A stretch of 43,574 bases of DNA from CAYMEK01 sp964389305 (lineage in GTDB: Bacteria; Spirochaetota; Spirochaetia; SZUA-6; DRHE01): NCBI GenBank assembly GCA_964389305.1, contig CAYMEK010000035.1:1-43574 (forward strand), read 5' to 3'. Positions within the stretch are counted from its first letter, which is position 1. Every line of letters begins with the position of its first letter. Shown here piece after piece: positions 31,649-39,496 of the stretch. A program made the position numbers and the translations under genes. The notes under the pieces are model-generated. The model did no database searches. It had not been told where the DNA came from and saw nothing but the letters and a program-made list of their open reading frames with translations.

Positions 31649-32746
31649 TCAGGTGGGCGATCCTTCCGGGGGCAGGACGTGCAGGCTGTTTTCCTGCAGG
31701 CGGATGCCTACCTCCCGGCCGCGTTCGAACAGAGGGTGCTCCCGGGGGTCGGGCACTTCTACGGTGAGCAGGTCTTCACCGAGCTGCACCTCGTAGACGA
31801 TCTCCGAGCCCAGGTACACCGATTCCCGCACCACCCCGACCGGCAGGCCGGCTTTCTTCGGTCCGAGCTGTATCGACTCCGGGCGGGCCACCAGCACTAC
31901 CGCGGCTCCTGCGGACAGCTCTCTTTTCTCCGTCGGAACCAGCAGGGTGGTGCCGAGCAGGTCGATCTGCGCCCGTCCCGCTTCGCTCATTCCCACTACC
32001 CGTCCCTTGATGAAGTTGGCCTTGCCTATAAAATCGGCCACGAAGCGGTTGGCCGGGTGGGCGTAAATTTCCTGAGGCGTGTCGATCTGCTGGATGCGCC
32101 CGTCGTGCATGATGACCACGCGGTCGGAGAGGGTCATGGCTTCCGCCTGGTCGTGGGTGACATATACCGAGGTGATGCCCAGACGACGCTGGAGCTTGCG
32201 GATCTCGATGCGGGTGGACTCCCGCAGCTTGGCGTCGAGGTTGGAAAGCGGCTCGTCGAGGAGCAGGATCTTGGGCTCCATGACCAGCGAACGGGCCAGG
32301 CTGACGCGCTGCTGCTGCCCGCCGGAGAGCTGGGCGGGAGAGCGGCTGCCCATCCCCTGCAGGCCTACCAGGCGCATCGTCTTCTCCACGCGCTCCTTGA
32401 CCTGGTTATGGGCGATTCTGTGGATCCTAAGGCCGTACTCGATATTCTGGGCCACGGTCATGTGGGGAAACAGGGCGTAGTTCTGGAAAACCATGGTGGT
32501 GGGGCGGCGGTTGGGAGGGACGTCGTTGATCCGCTCGCCGTCCAGATAGATCTCGCCGGAGCTGGGAAACTCGAATCCGGCGATCATCCGTAAGGTGGTG
32601 GTCTTGCCGCAGCCCGAAGGGCCCAGGAGGGTTACCAGCTCTCCTTCCCGGACCTTCAGGTTGACGCGGTCCACCGCGGTTACCGCCTCCCTGCCGCCGC
32701 CGAAGATCTTCAGCAGGTTGCTCAGAACCAGATAGTCCTCCCTCAT
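31649..32746 (-). CDS. ABC transporter ATP-binding protein (FbpC/PotA-type)
   Basis: A 365-residue importer ATPase. Walker A is GPSGCGKTTT, the Q-loop FQNYALFPH, the signature LSGGQQQRVSLARS, Walker B ILLLDEPLSNLDAKL and the switch YVTHDQAEAM; residues 240 onward form a TOBE regulatory domain with FIGKANFIKGRVVGM. It belongs to the iron(III)/spermidine/phosphonate/hexose-phosphate branch. It is the third gene of the minus-strand operon after the binding protein and permease, and its stop overlaps the likely CTG start of the Hyi-like gene. Confidence 0.92.
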   Translation of the reverse strand: MREDYLVLSNLLKIFGGGREAVTAVDRVNLKVREGELVTLLGPSGCGKTTTLRMIAGFEFPSSGEIYLDGERINDVPPNRRPTTMVFQNYALFPHMTVAQNIEYGLRIHRIAHNQVKERVEKTMRLVGLQGMGSRSPAQLSGGQQQRVSLARSLVMEPKILLLDEPLSNLDAKLRESTRIEIRKLQRRLGITSVYVTHDQAEAMTLSDRVVIMHDGRIQQIDTPQEIYAHPANRFVADFIGKANFIKGRVVGMSEAGRAQIDLLGTTLLVPTEKRELSAGAAVVLVARPESIQLGPKKAGLPVGVVRESVYLGSEIVYEVQLGEDLLTVEVPDPREHPLFERGREVGIRLQENSLHVLPPEGSPT

Positions 32747-32755
32747 ATACTCTCC

Positions 32756-34465
32756 TTAGCTGATAATGCTGGTCGTACGCACCCCCTTGCCGATCCTGTT
32801 CACCGCTAACTGGATCAAGCCCAGGGCGACGAGCACGATGGCGATCAGGAGCAGGCTCATGGCCGCGGCCGAAGCGTAGCGGCTGTTGTCCACGAAACCC
32901 AGAATGGCTACGGTGATCAGGTTCCACTTGCCCGAGACCACGAAGATCACCGCGCTTATGGCGGTCATGGCCTTTACGAAGCCGAATACCAGGCCCGAGA
33001 AGAAGGCCGGAGTGATCATGGGCAGGGTGATCTTGCGAAAGGTGGTATTGCTGTCGGCTCCCAGGTCGGTAGAGGCCTCTTCTATGGCTGGATCGATCTG
33101 CTGCAGGGCGGCGATCCCCGAGCGGATGCCCACGGGCATGTTGCGGAAAATCAGGAGCAGCACGATGATCCAGGCGGTCCCGGTCAGAATGAAGGGAAAC
33201 AGGGCGGAACGTTGGTTGAAGGCCAGGATGTAGCCGATGCCCACCACGGTTCCCGGGACCGCGAAGGTCAGCATGGACACGAACTCCATGGCCCCCCGCC
33301 CGATGAAGCGCTTGCGGATCACCAGGAAGGCGATGAACATGCCCAGGAGCCCTGTGATCGGCGTCGCCAGCGAGGAAAGACTCAAAGAGTCGAAGATGTA
33401 ATCCTTGCCGACCCGAAACGTGTTGACGTAGTTCTTGAGGGTGAGGGTGGGATCGACCCCCCAGAGCCTCTGGAACGAGCCGTAGATGATGGTGCCGTAC
33501 AGCAGGAACACCATGGCGGTGAACAGAAGGCAGAAGAAATATACCGGCAGCTTGATGTACCACTCCAGGCGTTTGATCGTAGCTGCGGTGGGTTTGCCCG
33601 TTACCGTGACGTAGCTCTTTCGCGACACCCAGTACTTCTGCAGGAAAAAGGCGGCGGCCGTGGGGATGAACAGCAGCACAGCCAGGGTGGCGCCGCGGGA
33701 CAGATCGTACATCCCCGTGATCTGCAGGAACGCCTGGACCGAAAGAACGCGGAAATCACCGGAAATGATCATCGGGTTGCCGAAGTCGGCCATGCTCTGG
33801 ATGAACACCAGCAGCCAGGCGCTGGCGATTCCCGGAATCGCCAGGGGGAAGGTGACGGTGGAGAAGACCCGGGCCCGGGAAGCCCCCAGATCCATGGCCG
33901 CCTCCTCGAGGGCGGGATCGATGGCCTGCAGCACGCCGTACAGAACGAGGAAAGCCGTAGGCCCGTAGGCCACGGTTTCCACGAATACCAGCCCGCCCAG
34001 GCCGTAGATCGAGTACTCGCCGATGATGCGGCTGATGAACGGGGTAAGGCTGCCGGCGCGTCCGAACAACAGGATGGCCGCCAGGGCCACCACGAAGGGC
34101 GGGGAGATGACGGGAAAGGTGGCGGTCTGGCGGAAAAAGCCCTTGAAGGGCAGAGGGGTACGGGTGATGGCGTAGGCGAACACGAAGCCCATGAGTGTGC
34201 CCATAGTGGCGGTAATCACCCCCAGGAGGATGGAGTTCAGGAAGGGCTGGTAATAGTAGCGGGCCGAAAACACGGCCCGGTAGTTGGCCAGATCGAAGCT
34301 TTTGTCGATCACCAGGCTGTACCTGAAGACCTGGAAAATGGGGAAAACCACGAACAGAAGCAGGAAGTAGAGGATCGCCAGGATCGCCACCAGCAGCAGC
34401 GGCTCTTTCCAGATGACGCGCATGCCGGCCAGGATCTCTTTTACCTTTTGATTGGACTTCCTCAT
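32756..34465 (-). CDS. ABC transporter double permease (FbpB-type)
   Basis: A 569-residue inner-membrane permease with two BPD_transp_1 halves and about 12 membrane segments. Each half has an EAA coupling loop: EEAAMDLGASRARVFSTVTF near residue 195 and EEASTDLGADSNTTFRKITL near residue 475. The fused architecture is that of FbpB/AfuB importers. It lies 9 bp upstream of the ATPase gene and 104 bp downstream of the binding protein gene, with a strong hairpin in that gap. The transported solute is not shown by the sequence; the genomic link is to inositol catabolism. Confidence 0.9.
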   Translation of the reverse strand: MRKSNQKVKEILAGMRVIWKEPLLLVAILAILYFLLLFVVFPIFQVFRYSLVIDKSFDLANYRAVFSARYYYQPFLNSILLGVITATMGTLMGFVFAYAITRTPLPFKGFFRQTATFPVISPPFVVALAAILLFGRAGSLTPFISRIIGEYSIYGLGGLVFVETVAYGPTAFLVLYGVLQAIDPALEEAAMDLGASRARVFSTVTFPLAIPGIASAWLLVFIQSMADFGNPMIISGDFRVLSVQAFLQITGMYDLSRGATLAVLLFIPTAAAFFLQKYWVSRKSYVTVTGKPTAATIKRLEWYIKLPVYFFCLLFTAMVFLLYGTIIYGSFQRLWGVDPTLTLKNYVNTFRVGKDYIFDSLSLSSLATPITGLLGMFIAFLVIRKRFIGRGAMEFVSMLTFAVPGTVVGIGYILAFNQRSALFPFILTGTAWIIVLLLIFRNMPVGIRSGIAALQQIDPAIEEASTDLGADSNTTFRKITLPMITPAFFSGLVFGFVKAMTAISAVIFVVSGKWNLITVAILGFVDNSRYASAAAMSLLLIAIVLVALGLIQLAVNRIGKGVRTTSIIS

Positions 34466-34507
34466 GCCTTGCCCCGGTTCCTCTGTGGACGGCGCTTATA
34501 CAAGAAT

Positions 34508-34538
34508 CCCTGCCGCCTGCAGGCCGCCGGCGGCAGGG
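34508..34538 (-). promoter_or_regulatory. Strong intercistronic hairpin between binding protein and permease genes
   Basis: CCCTGCCGCC (34508-34517) and GGCGGCAGGG (34529-34538) form a perfect 10-bp GC stem with an 11-nt loop. Read on the minus strand it follows the binding-protein stop and precedes the permease. Such hairpins commonly keep binding-protein mRNA at higher levels than that of the permease, as in malE-malF. Confidence 0.65.
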
Positions 34539-34569
34539 ACAAGAGCGCGCGGAATATGAGCGGCGTGGT

Positions 34570-35571
34570 TTATTTGCCGATGCGGTCCCGCCAGGCCTGG
34601 ATCAGGCGGTCCTTGTTCTCGCCCGCCCAGATGGCGTCGTAGTCGATCAGCTTCACCTGGTCCAAGGTCACCGCTCCCTCGGCCACGGTAGCCTTGGGAT
34701 TGACCGGCAGGCGGCTGTACTTCTGGAACATGTTTTGCGCCTTCACCGTGAAGCACCAGTCGATGAACTGCTTGCCCAGCTCCGGCTCGGGCCCGCCCTT
34801 GATCAGGGACAGCCCGCCGACCTCGTAGCCCGTACCCTCACTGGGGAAGGTCATCACCACCGGGTAGCCCTCGTTGATTCCCTTGGCCACAATATCGTGG
34901 GAGAAGGCGATGCCTACTGCCGCTTCTCCCAGCCCCACCATGGGGATGCAGCCGGTGCCGGACTTGGTGTACTGGAGGATGCTCTGCCGGTCGAACTTCT
35001 CCCACCAATCCAGGGTTTCCTCTTCGCCCAGCATCTGCACCAGGGTGGCGTAGGTGGTGTAGGCCGTGCCCGAGGTGTAGGGGTAGGCCATGGCTACGTT
35101 TTTGGCAAAGGCGGGATTCAAGAGGTCTTTCCAGGACGTGGGCGCCTGCACGCCCTTGTCTTTCAAGAAATTCTTGTTGCTGATGAAGCCGATGGCGCCG
35201 GTATAGAAGCCGGTCCAGGCCCAGTCTTTGGCATGAAACTGCGGCGGCAGCTCGAAATCGATCTTCGGCTTGTACGGGGCCAGAAGTCCCTTGCTGGCGG
35301 CATTGATGTGCGAGGTGTTGGAGCCGGCATGCCAGACGCTGGCCTGGGGATTGCTCGCCTCCGCCTCGATGCGGGCCAGTACTTCGCCCGAGGACATGCG
35401 CACCCACTCCACGTCGATTCCGGTCTCGGCCTCGAAGGCCTCGATGTAGTATTGGGCTTCCTCGGTGTCGAAGGCGGTATAGAGGTGCAGGACGCGCTGT
35501 TCCGTTTGCCCGGTGGCGAATCCTGCCGCTGCAATGGCAGCCAGCAGAAAAACAAAAAACAATCGTTTCAT
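34570..35571 (-). CDS. ABC transporter substrate-binding protein (FbpA/AfuA-type)
   Basis: A 333-residue periplasmic binding protein. A type I signal peptide is seen (MKRLFFVFLLAAIAAAGFATG) with no lipobox Cys. The mature protein starts VLHLYTAFDTEEAQYYIEAF, and residues 55-95 (MSSGEVLARIEAEASNPQAS, WHAGSNTSHINAA) match the AfuA/FbpA-class fold used for ferric iron, phosphonates and, in AfuA, hexose phosphates. The Tyr ligands of iron-binding FbpA are not evident, so a phosphorylated or polyol substrate is more likely. It is the first gene of the operon, behind a sigma70-like promoter and LacI operator O3. Start at 35571 follows AAGGAGG. Confidence 0.86.
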   Translation of the reverse strand: MKRLFFVFLLAAIAAAGFATGQTEQRVLHLYTAFDTEEAQYYIEAFEAETGIDVEWVRMSSGEVLARIEAEASNPQASVWHAGSNTSHINAASKGLLAPYKPKIDFELPPQFHAKDWAWTGFYTGAIGFISNKNFLKDKGVQAPTSWKDLLNPAFAKNVAMAYPYTSGTAYTTYATLVQMLGEEETLDWWEKFDRQSILQYTKSGTGCIPMVGLGEAAVGIAFSHDIVAKGINEGYPVVMTFPSEGTGYEVGGLSLIKGGPEPELGKQFIDWCFTVKAQNMFQKYSRLPVNPKATVAEGAVTLDQVKLIDYDAIWAGENKDRLIQAWRDRIGK

Positions 35572-35608
35572 AGAAACCTCCTTCTTTGCAGTCTAGGGCA
35601 CATGAAAT

Positions 35609-35622
35609 TGTAAACGTTTGCA
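35609..35622. promoter_or_regulatory. LacI-family operator O3 (before the ABC operon)
   Basis: Same 14-bp element as O1 (TGTAAACGTTTGCA on the plus strand). It lies about 30 nt downstream of the predicted transcription start and 38 bp before the binding-protein ATG, a roadblock position. Confidence 0.8.
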
Positions 35623-35656
35623 AATCCGTGAACCCTTCACCACGATTGCTACTAGT

Positions 35657-35684
35657 ATCATAATCCAACTGCTCCTGCTGTCAA
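35657..35684 (-). promoter_or_regulatory. Promoter of the ABC-Hyi-pfkB operon
   Basis: Minus strand: perfect TTGACA (35679-35684), 16-bp spacer, TATGAT (35657-35662). The best-looking promoter in the window. Leader length would be about 80 nt. Confidence 0.65.
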
Positions 35685-35689
35685 GGGCA

Positions 35690-35710
35690 TTTTACCCTTG
35701 AGGGTCAAAA
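35690..35710. promoter_or_regulatory. Dyad just upstream of the ABC operon promoter
   Basis: ACCCT-TG-AGGGT flanked by TTTT and AAAA (one unpaired C). The 2-nt centre is too tight for an RNA hairpin, so a protein-binding site such as an activator site is more plausible. It ends 5 bp from the -35 box. Confidence 0.35.
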
Positions 35711-35814
35711 CGAACCGAGGGTCCCGGGTACCTGGGTCCCCCGGCCTGCGGGTGCGAAAGGCAAAACTTGTTGCTTTTCCGGACTCGTGGTAACTGATAT
35801 CATGACAGCCAGCC

Positions 35815-36786
35815 ATGGGTAAACAAAATATAAAGATCGTCGTATTGGACGGCAATCGGCTCGATCCGGGTGACAATCCCTGGGATGAAGTCGAAGCTTA
35901 TGGAACACTCGAGGTCTACGATTGGAGCGAACCGCATCAGGTGCTGGACAGGGCGAAGGAGGCGGATATCATCCTCACCAACAAATCGCCGGTCAGGCGC
36001 GATGCCATCGAACGGCTGCCGCGGCTGAAATACATAAGCGTACTGGCCACCGGGTACAACATCGTCGACCTGCAGGCGGCGCGGGAGAGAAACATTCCCG
36101 TCTCCAATGTTCCTGTCTACGGCACGGATTCTGTCGCGCAGTTCGTCTTTGCGCTCCTGCTGGAGCTCTGTCATCACGTCGGCGTGCATGGGAGCGCCGT
36201 CGCCGCCGGTGAGTGGGAAAGAAGCGGTCTTTGGAGCTACGCCAAAACACCGTTGATCGAGCTTGCCTCCAAGACGCTGGCGGTCGTCGGATTCGGCAGG
36301 ATCGGCAGACGGGTCGGCGAGCTGGGCCATGCCTTCGGGATGAAGGTGCTGGCCGTGGATGTGGAGGAAGGAAATCCTCCCGATTATGAGCCCTTTGCCT
36401 TCACGACCCTGGAGGACGCCTTCCGGCGAGCAGATGTGGTGAGCTTGAACTGCGCGCTGACTTCGGAAAACGAGGGCGTGGTGAATCGCAGGTTGCTGTC
36501 GGCGATGAAGCCGAATGCTTTGCTCATCAATGCGGCTCGAGGTCCTCTGGTCAGGGAGGTCGATCTGGCCCGCGCCCTGAATAGCGGCACGGTAGCCGGA
36601 GCGGCGCTGGACGTTGTTTCCACCGAGCCGATCGAGTCGGACAATCCACTGCTGAAGGCCAGGAATTGCCTCATCACTCCGCATATCGCCTGGGCCTCTC
36701 TGGAAGCCCGTCGGAGATTGATGAGGACTACGGCCGAGAATATCGGCGCTTTCCTGCGCGGCGAGCCGCAGAACGTCGTGAACTAG
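35815..36786 (+). CDS. D-2-hydroxyacid dehydrogenase (glycerate dehydrogenase-like)
   Basis: A 323-residue NAD(H)-dependent D-2-hydroxyacid dehydrogenase. The Rossmann motif is VVGFGRIGRRVGE, and the catalytic triad is Arg in LINAARGPLV, Glu in VVSTEPIES and His in ITPHIAWASLEA. The N-terminal segment VLATGYNIVDLQAA is typical of the HprA/glycerate dehydrogenase branch. It diverges from the ABC operon across 243 bp that contain its operator and promoter. A TATCAT box (35798-35803) lies 11 nt before the ATG. It may reduce hydroxypyruvate or a keto-acid; a link to the Hyi-like enzyme is possible but not shown. Confidence 0.9.
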   Translation: MGKQNIKIVVLDGNRLDPGDNPWDEVEAYGTLEVYDWSEPHQVLDRAKEADIILTNKSPVRRDAIERLPRLKYISVLATGYNIVDLQAARERNIPVSNVPVYGTDSVAQFVFALLLELCHHVGVHGSAVAAGEWERSGLWSYAKTPLIELASKTLAVVGFGRIGRRVGELGHAFGMKVLAVDVEEGNPPDYEPFAFTTLEDAFRRADVVSLNCALTSENEGVVNRRLLSAMKPNALLINAARGPLVREVDLARALNSGTVAGAALDVVSTEPIESDNPLLKARNCLITPHIAWASLEARRRLMRTTAENIGAFLRGEPQNVVN

Positions 36787-36815
36787 AAGACGGGTACGAT
36801 GGCTCGGCAAGCGGG

Positions 36816-37367
36816 TTAGAACCAGGTCTGCCGTCTGTAGTCGATGTACTTCCGGCCGAAATGCCGCTCCAGGTTCTTCTCTTCATAATAGGTCCAGACA
36901 GCGATGAAAGACGCCCAGAGAACCGTGGACATAAAGGCGATGAAGCTTTTGAAAATAAACGGGAAGCCGATGTGGAGCAGCACTAGGCCGATGTACATGG
37001 GATGACGGATCTTGGAGTAGATCCCGACGGTCACGAGGTCCTCTTGCGCTCCGACTCCATGCTTCTTCATCTCCGAGTAGAGAAACAAACCCATGCCGGC
37101 CACCGCCAATACCACGCCGGCAGGCACGGAAACCGAGGAGGGGATGTTCATCTTCACGGGGTCGGCGCCGCACCAGTATCCCCAACCGAAGTAGCCGACA
37201 AAGATCAGGACCGGGAGAACACGAGAGTCGAGACGGACAGCTCCCTTTCTGTAGCGGGATACATGGGCTGCCAGGCGCAGGATATAGCTGAGAAGACAGA
37301 GCGCCGCGCCGACGATCATGGAGATTAGGACAACGGGGCTCACATCCTGCACCGACAGAAAGGGCAT
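36816..37367 (-). CDS. ICMT-like membrane methyltransferase
   Basis: A 183-residue, four to five membrane-segment protein of the isoprenylcysteine carboxyl methyltransferase/phospholipid methyltransferase superfamily. The cofactor-binding region has LVTVGIYSKIRHPMYIG followed by EEKNLERHFGRKYIDYRR, both hallmark segments for the SAM pocket. Bacterial members mostly have unknown substrates, such as lipids or thiols. It is the last gene of the minus-strand envelope set, 48 bp after the beta-barrel gene, so co-transcription is possible. It converges with the dehydrogenase 29 bp away. Confidence 0.85.
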   Translation of the reverse strand: MPFLSVQDVSPVVLISMIVGAALCLLSYILRLAAHVSRYRKGAVRLDSRVLPVLIFVGYFGWGYWCGADPVKMNIPSSVSVPAGVVLAVAGMGLFLYSEMKKHGVGAQEDLVTVGIYSKIRHPMYIGLVLLHIGFPFIFKSFIAFMSTVLWASFIAVWTYYEEKNLERHFGRKYIDYRRQTWF

Positions 37368-37414
37368 AAGCCTATACTATCCGGTGACCAGAGGTGTGTA
37401 CAGAGACCGGTGAG

Positions 37415-38719
37415 TCAGAAGTCATAGCGGGCGGAAAGCTTCACCTCGTGGCGAACGGGCGCCAGTGAGGCTTCGTCGAAGCGGCCTTCCCGGAGACTGA
37501 ACATGCCGGCGTAGCTCAGGCTGACCGTAAGGCTGCCGGAAAGATCCACCGCCAGAGAGGGAAGAAGGCTCAAGGCCTGCGAGTCGGGGGAGTAAAGGGC
37601 CGTCAAACCGACGTCGGCCGCCAGTGCGTACACCGGGAGCTGCAGGGAGAGCCCCAGGTAGTGTTTGGCGAAATAGCCGGGGCGGAAGAGCGTCAGGTAC
37701 TGGGCGGGCGCGGCGCCCTCGGTGTTGTTGTAGAAATCGAGCGCTTCACGGTACTCGCGGCGCTGCTCCTGAGAATAGCCTTCTCCGTTGTAGAAGTACT
37801 CCGCGGTCAAGGACAGCTCCGAGGGAAAGGTGTGCTGCAGTCCCAGGAGGGCGTCGAAAAACCAGCCACTTGGCCAGTGCAGGCCGCCGACATCGGCAAT
37901 GGGGATGCGGCTGCCCTTCAGCAAGGCCGCCTCCGCGTACAGCCCCAGCCCCGCCAGATCCGCCATGAATCCCGCCCCCACGGCCGGGACGAAGGGATCG
38001 TCGCTGCCGGGCGCGCCCTGTTTGAACAGCCCGGTGAGCTTGATCTCCAGGGAAGGAAGCCACACAGTAATCTCGGCGGCGCCCTGAAGGCGGGATAGGT
38101 CCACTCCCGAGACAGAAGACCCGCAACGGTAGAGGCCTGCCAGTTTGACGATCAGGATGTTGCCGGGGGAATACTGCACGCTCAGGGCGTCCACTCCCAC
38201 CAGCTCCACGTTGGGATCGGAGGGGTCCTTCGCCGGACTGACGAAATCCATGGGGTTCCAGCCGTAGCCGTAGCCGGTCAGCATGCTCTGACGACCCAGC
38301 GTGACCACGATTTCAGGCCCGAGGTACCACTGTACGTAAGCACGCAGGATTTCCAGCGCGGAGGGCGGAGGTCCCAGCAGGCTCAGGGCGCCTGCCACGG
38401 CCGCCTCCTGCTCGGCGCTACCGGAAGAAGCCGCCAGCAGGGCCCGGGCCAGATCGTAGGGTCTCACCGCCGCCCAGAAAGCGAACGCGCTTTTCTGTTC
38501 CTGGCTGGAGAGCTTGAAATGCAGGCCGGTGCCCAGATTGAGGTCACGCACTTCCATGACGTTCCCGGGGTTGAGGGGACTCTCGAAGCGGCCGGCGTCG
38601 TGCTCGAGCACCGGGAAGAGGCTCAGATCCAGGTTCGCTTGCCCGGAGAAGGAGAGATCGGAAAACGAGAGGGACGCCGCCAGGCCCAGCAGGAGCAGGC
38701 CCAAGAGAATCTTACGCAT
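37415..38719 (-). CDS. Predicted outer-membrane beta-barrel protein
   Basis: A 434-residue secreted protein. A signal peptide (MRKILLGLLLLGLAASLSFS) is followed by repeated amphipathic strands of alternating polar and hydrophobic residues, and the C-terminus ends VKLSARYDF with the terminal Phe that the BAM complex recognises. No named family is evident; DUF1302-like porins from MMPL loci are the closest idea. It follows the LolA-like gene by 12 bp. With the MMPL exporter and the LolA-like carrier this gives inner-membrane, periplasmic and outer-membrane components in one operon. Confidence 0.72.
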   Translation of the reverse strand: MRKILLGLLLLGLAASLSFSDLSFSGQANLDLSLFPVLEHDAGRFESPLNPGNVMEVRDLNLGTGLHFKLSSQEQKSAFAFWAAVRPYDLARALLAASSGSAEQEAAVAGALSLLGPPPSALEILRAYVQWYLGPEIVVTLGRQSMLTGYGYGWNPMDFVSPAKDPSDPNVELVGVDALSVQYSPGNILIVKLAGLYRCGSSVSGVDLSRLQGAAEITVWLPSLEIKLTGLFKQGAPGSDDPFVPAVGAGFMADLAGLGLYAEAALLKGSRIPIADVGGLHWPSGWFFDALLGLQHTFPSELSLTAEYFYNGEGYSQEQRREYREALDFYNNTEGAAPAQYLTLFRPGYFAKHYLGLSLQLPVYALAADVGLTALYSPDSQALSLLPSLAVDLSGSLTVSLSYAGMFSLREGRFDEASLAPVRHEVKLSARYDF

Positions 38720-38731
38720 ATCCTCACCCCG

Positions 38732-39496
38732 CTACTGGATCTTGTCCAGATAGCTCACCGAGAAGATGCTTTCCCGCACTCGGGGGCTGTCGAACTCCAC
38801 CGACTCGACCAGTACCTCGGTCCGAGTCGGCCGGGTGCGGCTCTCCATGACCAGTTGAAAAGGGTAATCCCGGCCGCCGACACTGCGGTAGTCGGAGAGG
38901 GCCAAGGACTTGATCACCGCTCCGCTGTGCAGATAATCGATCCTGAGGTAGCGGAAGCTTTCCCGGCTGATAAAGGCTACCAGCTTCTCGTAGGTGTCCT
39001 CCTGTCCGGGTTTGGGAGTAAAGCCGATCTGATAGCAGGCCTCGCCCTGTACGCTCACCGCCTCCTTTTCCAGTGTAGCCCGGTATTTCCTGGCGATACC
39101 CTGGCCGCTTTCGCCCATGTCGCTGTACGAGAAATCCGTGCCTCCCGCCGAGTTCTTCTTGGCCGAAGAGCTCAGCTTGCGGACCCTGCCCGTGGAGGAG
39201 AAGCGCACCCAAAGATCGTTGTCTATCATCAGGTAGGCGGTGCCCTTCATGCGTGCCGGCCCCAGGTAAATCGTAAGGGAGTAGTCGCTTCCGTCCCGGC
39301 TCATGGTATAGCTTTCCGCCTCCATGGCCGGACGGGCCGACCCGGAACGGTAGACCGTCATCGTGCTGACGCTGTATATCTTGTTGCCTACGAAGGACTG
39401 CTCGGCGCGCCGCACGATTTCGTCGGCGTCCTGCGCGACTGCCGCGGCGGGACCGATGGCGGCGATCAGTATCAGGAGTTTCGGTAGAGCGTTCAT
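38732..39496 (-). CDS. LolA-like outer-membrane lipoprotein-sorting protein
   Basis: A 254-residue periplasmic protein. The signal peptide is MNALPKLLILIAAIGPAAAVA with AQDADEIV after cleavage. The body matches the 'outer membrane lipoprotein-sorting protein' family that accompanies MMPL exporters, with SVSTMTVYRSGSARP, then MKGTAYLMIDNDLWVRFSS and SARKYRATL-type strands (actual text GIARKYRATLEK). The LolA/LolB fold binds acyl chains. The ATG overlaps the MMPL stop by 4 nt (ATGA), and AGGAGGAA precedes it, so translation is coupled. It likely ferries a lipid or lipoprotein from the exporter to the outer membrane. Confidence 0.85.
   Translation of the reverse strand: MNALPKLLILIAAIGPAAAVAQDADEIVRRAEQSFVGNKIYSVSTMTVYRSGSARPAMEAESYTMSRDGSDYSLTIYLGPARMKGTAYLMIDNDLWVRFSSTGRVRKLSSSAKKNSAGGTDFSYSDMGESGQGIARKYRATLEKEAVSVQGEACYQIGFTPKPGQEDTYEKLVAFISRESFRYLRIDYLHSGAVIKSLALSDYRSVGGRDYPFQLVMESRTRPTRTEVLVESVEFDSPRVRESIFSVSYLDKIQ

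Noticed and set aside
35714..35760. GC-rich GGGTCCC repeats and GGTACC palindrome upstream of the D-2-hydroxyacid dehydrogenase
   Set aside because: No consistent hairpin or known element; low-complexity GC sequence is enough to explain it.
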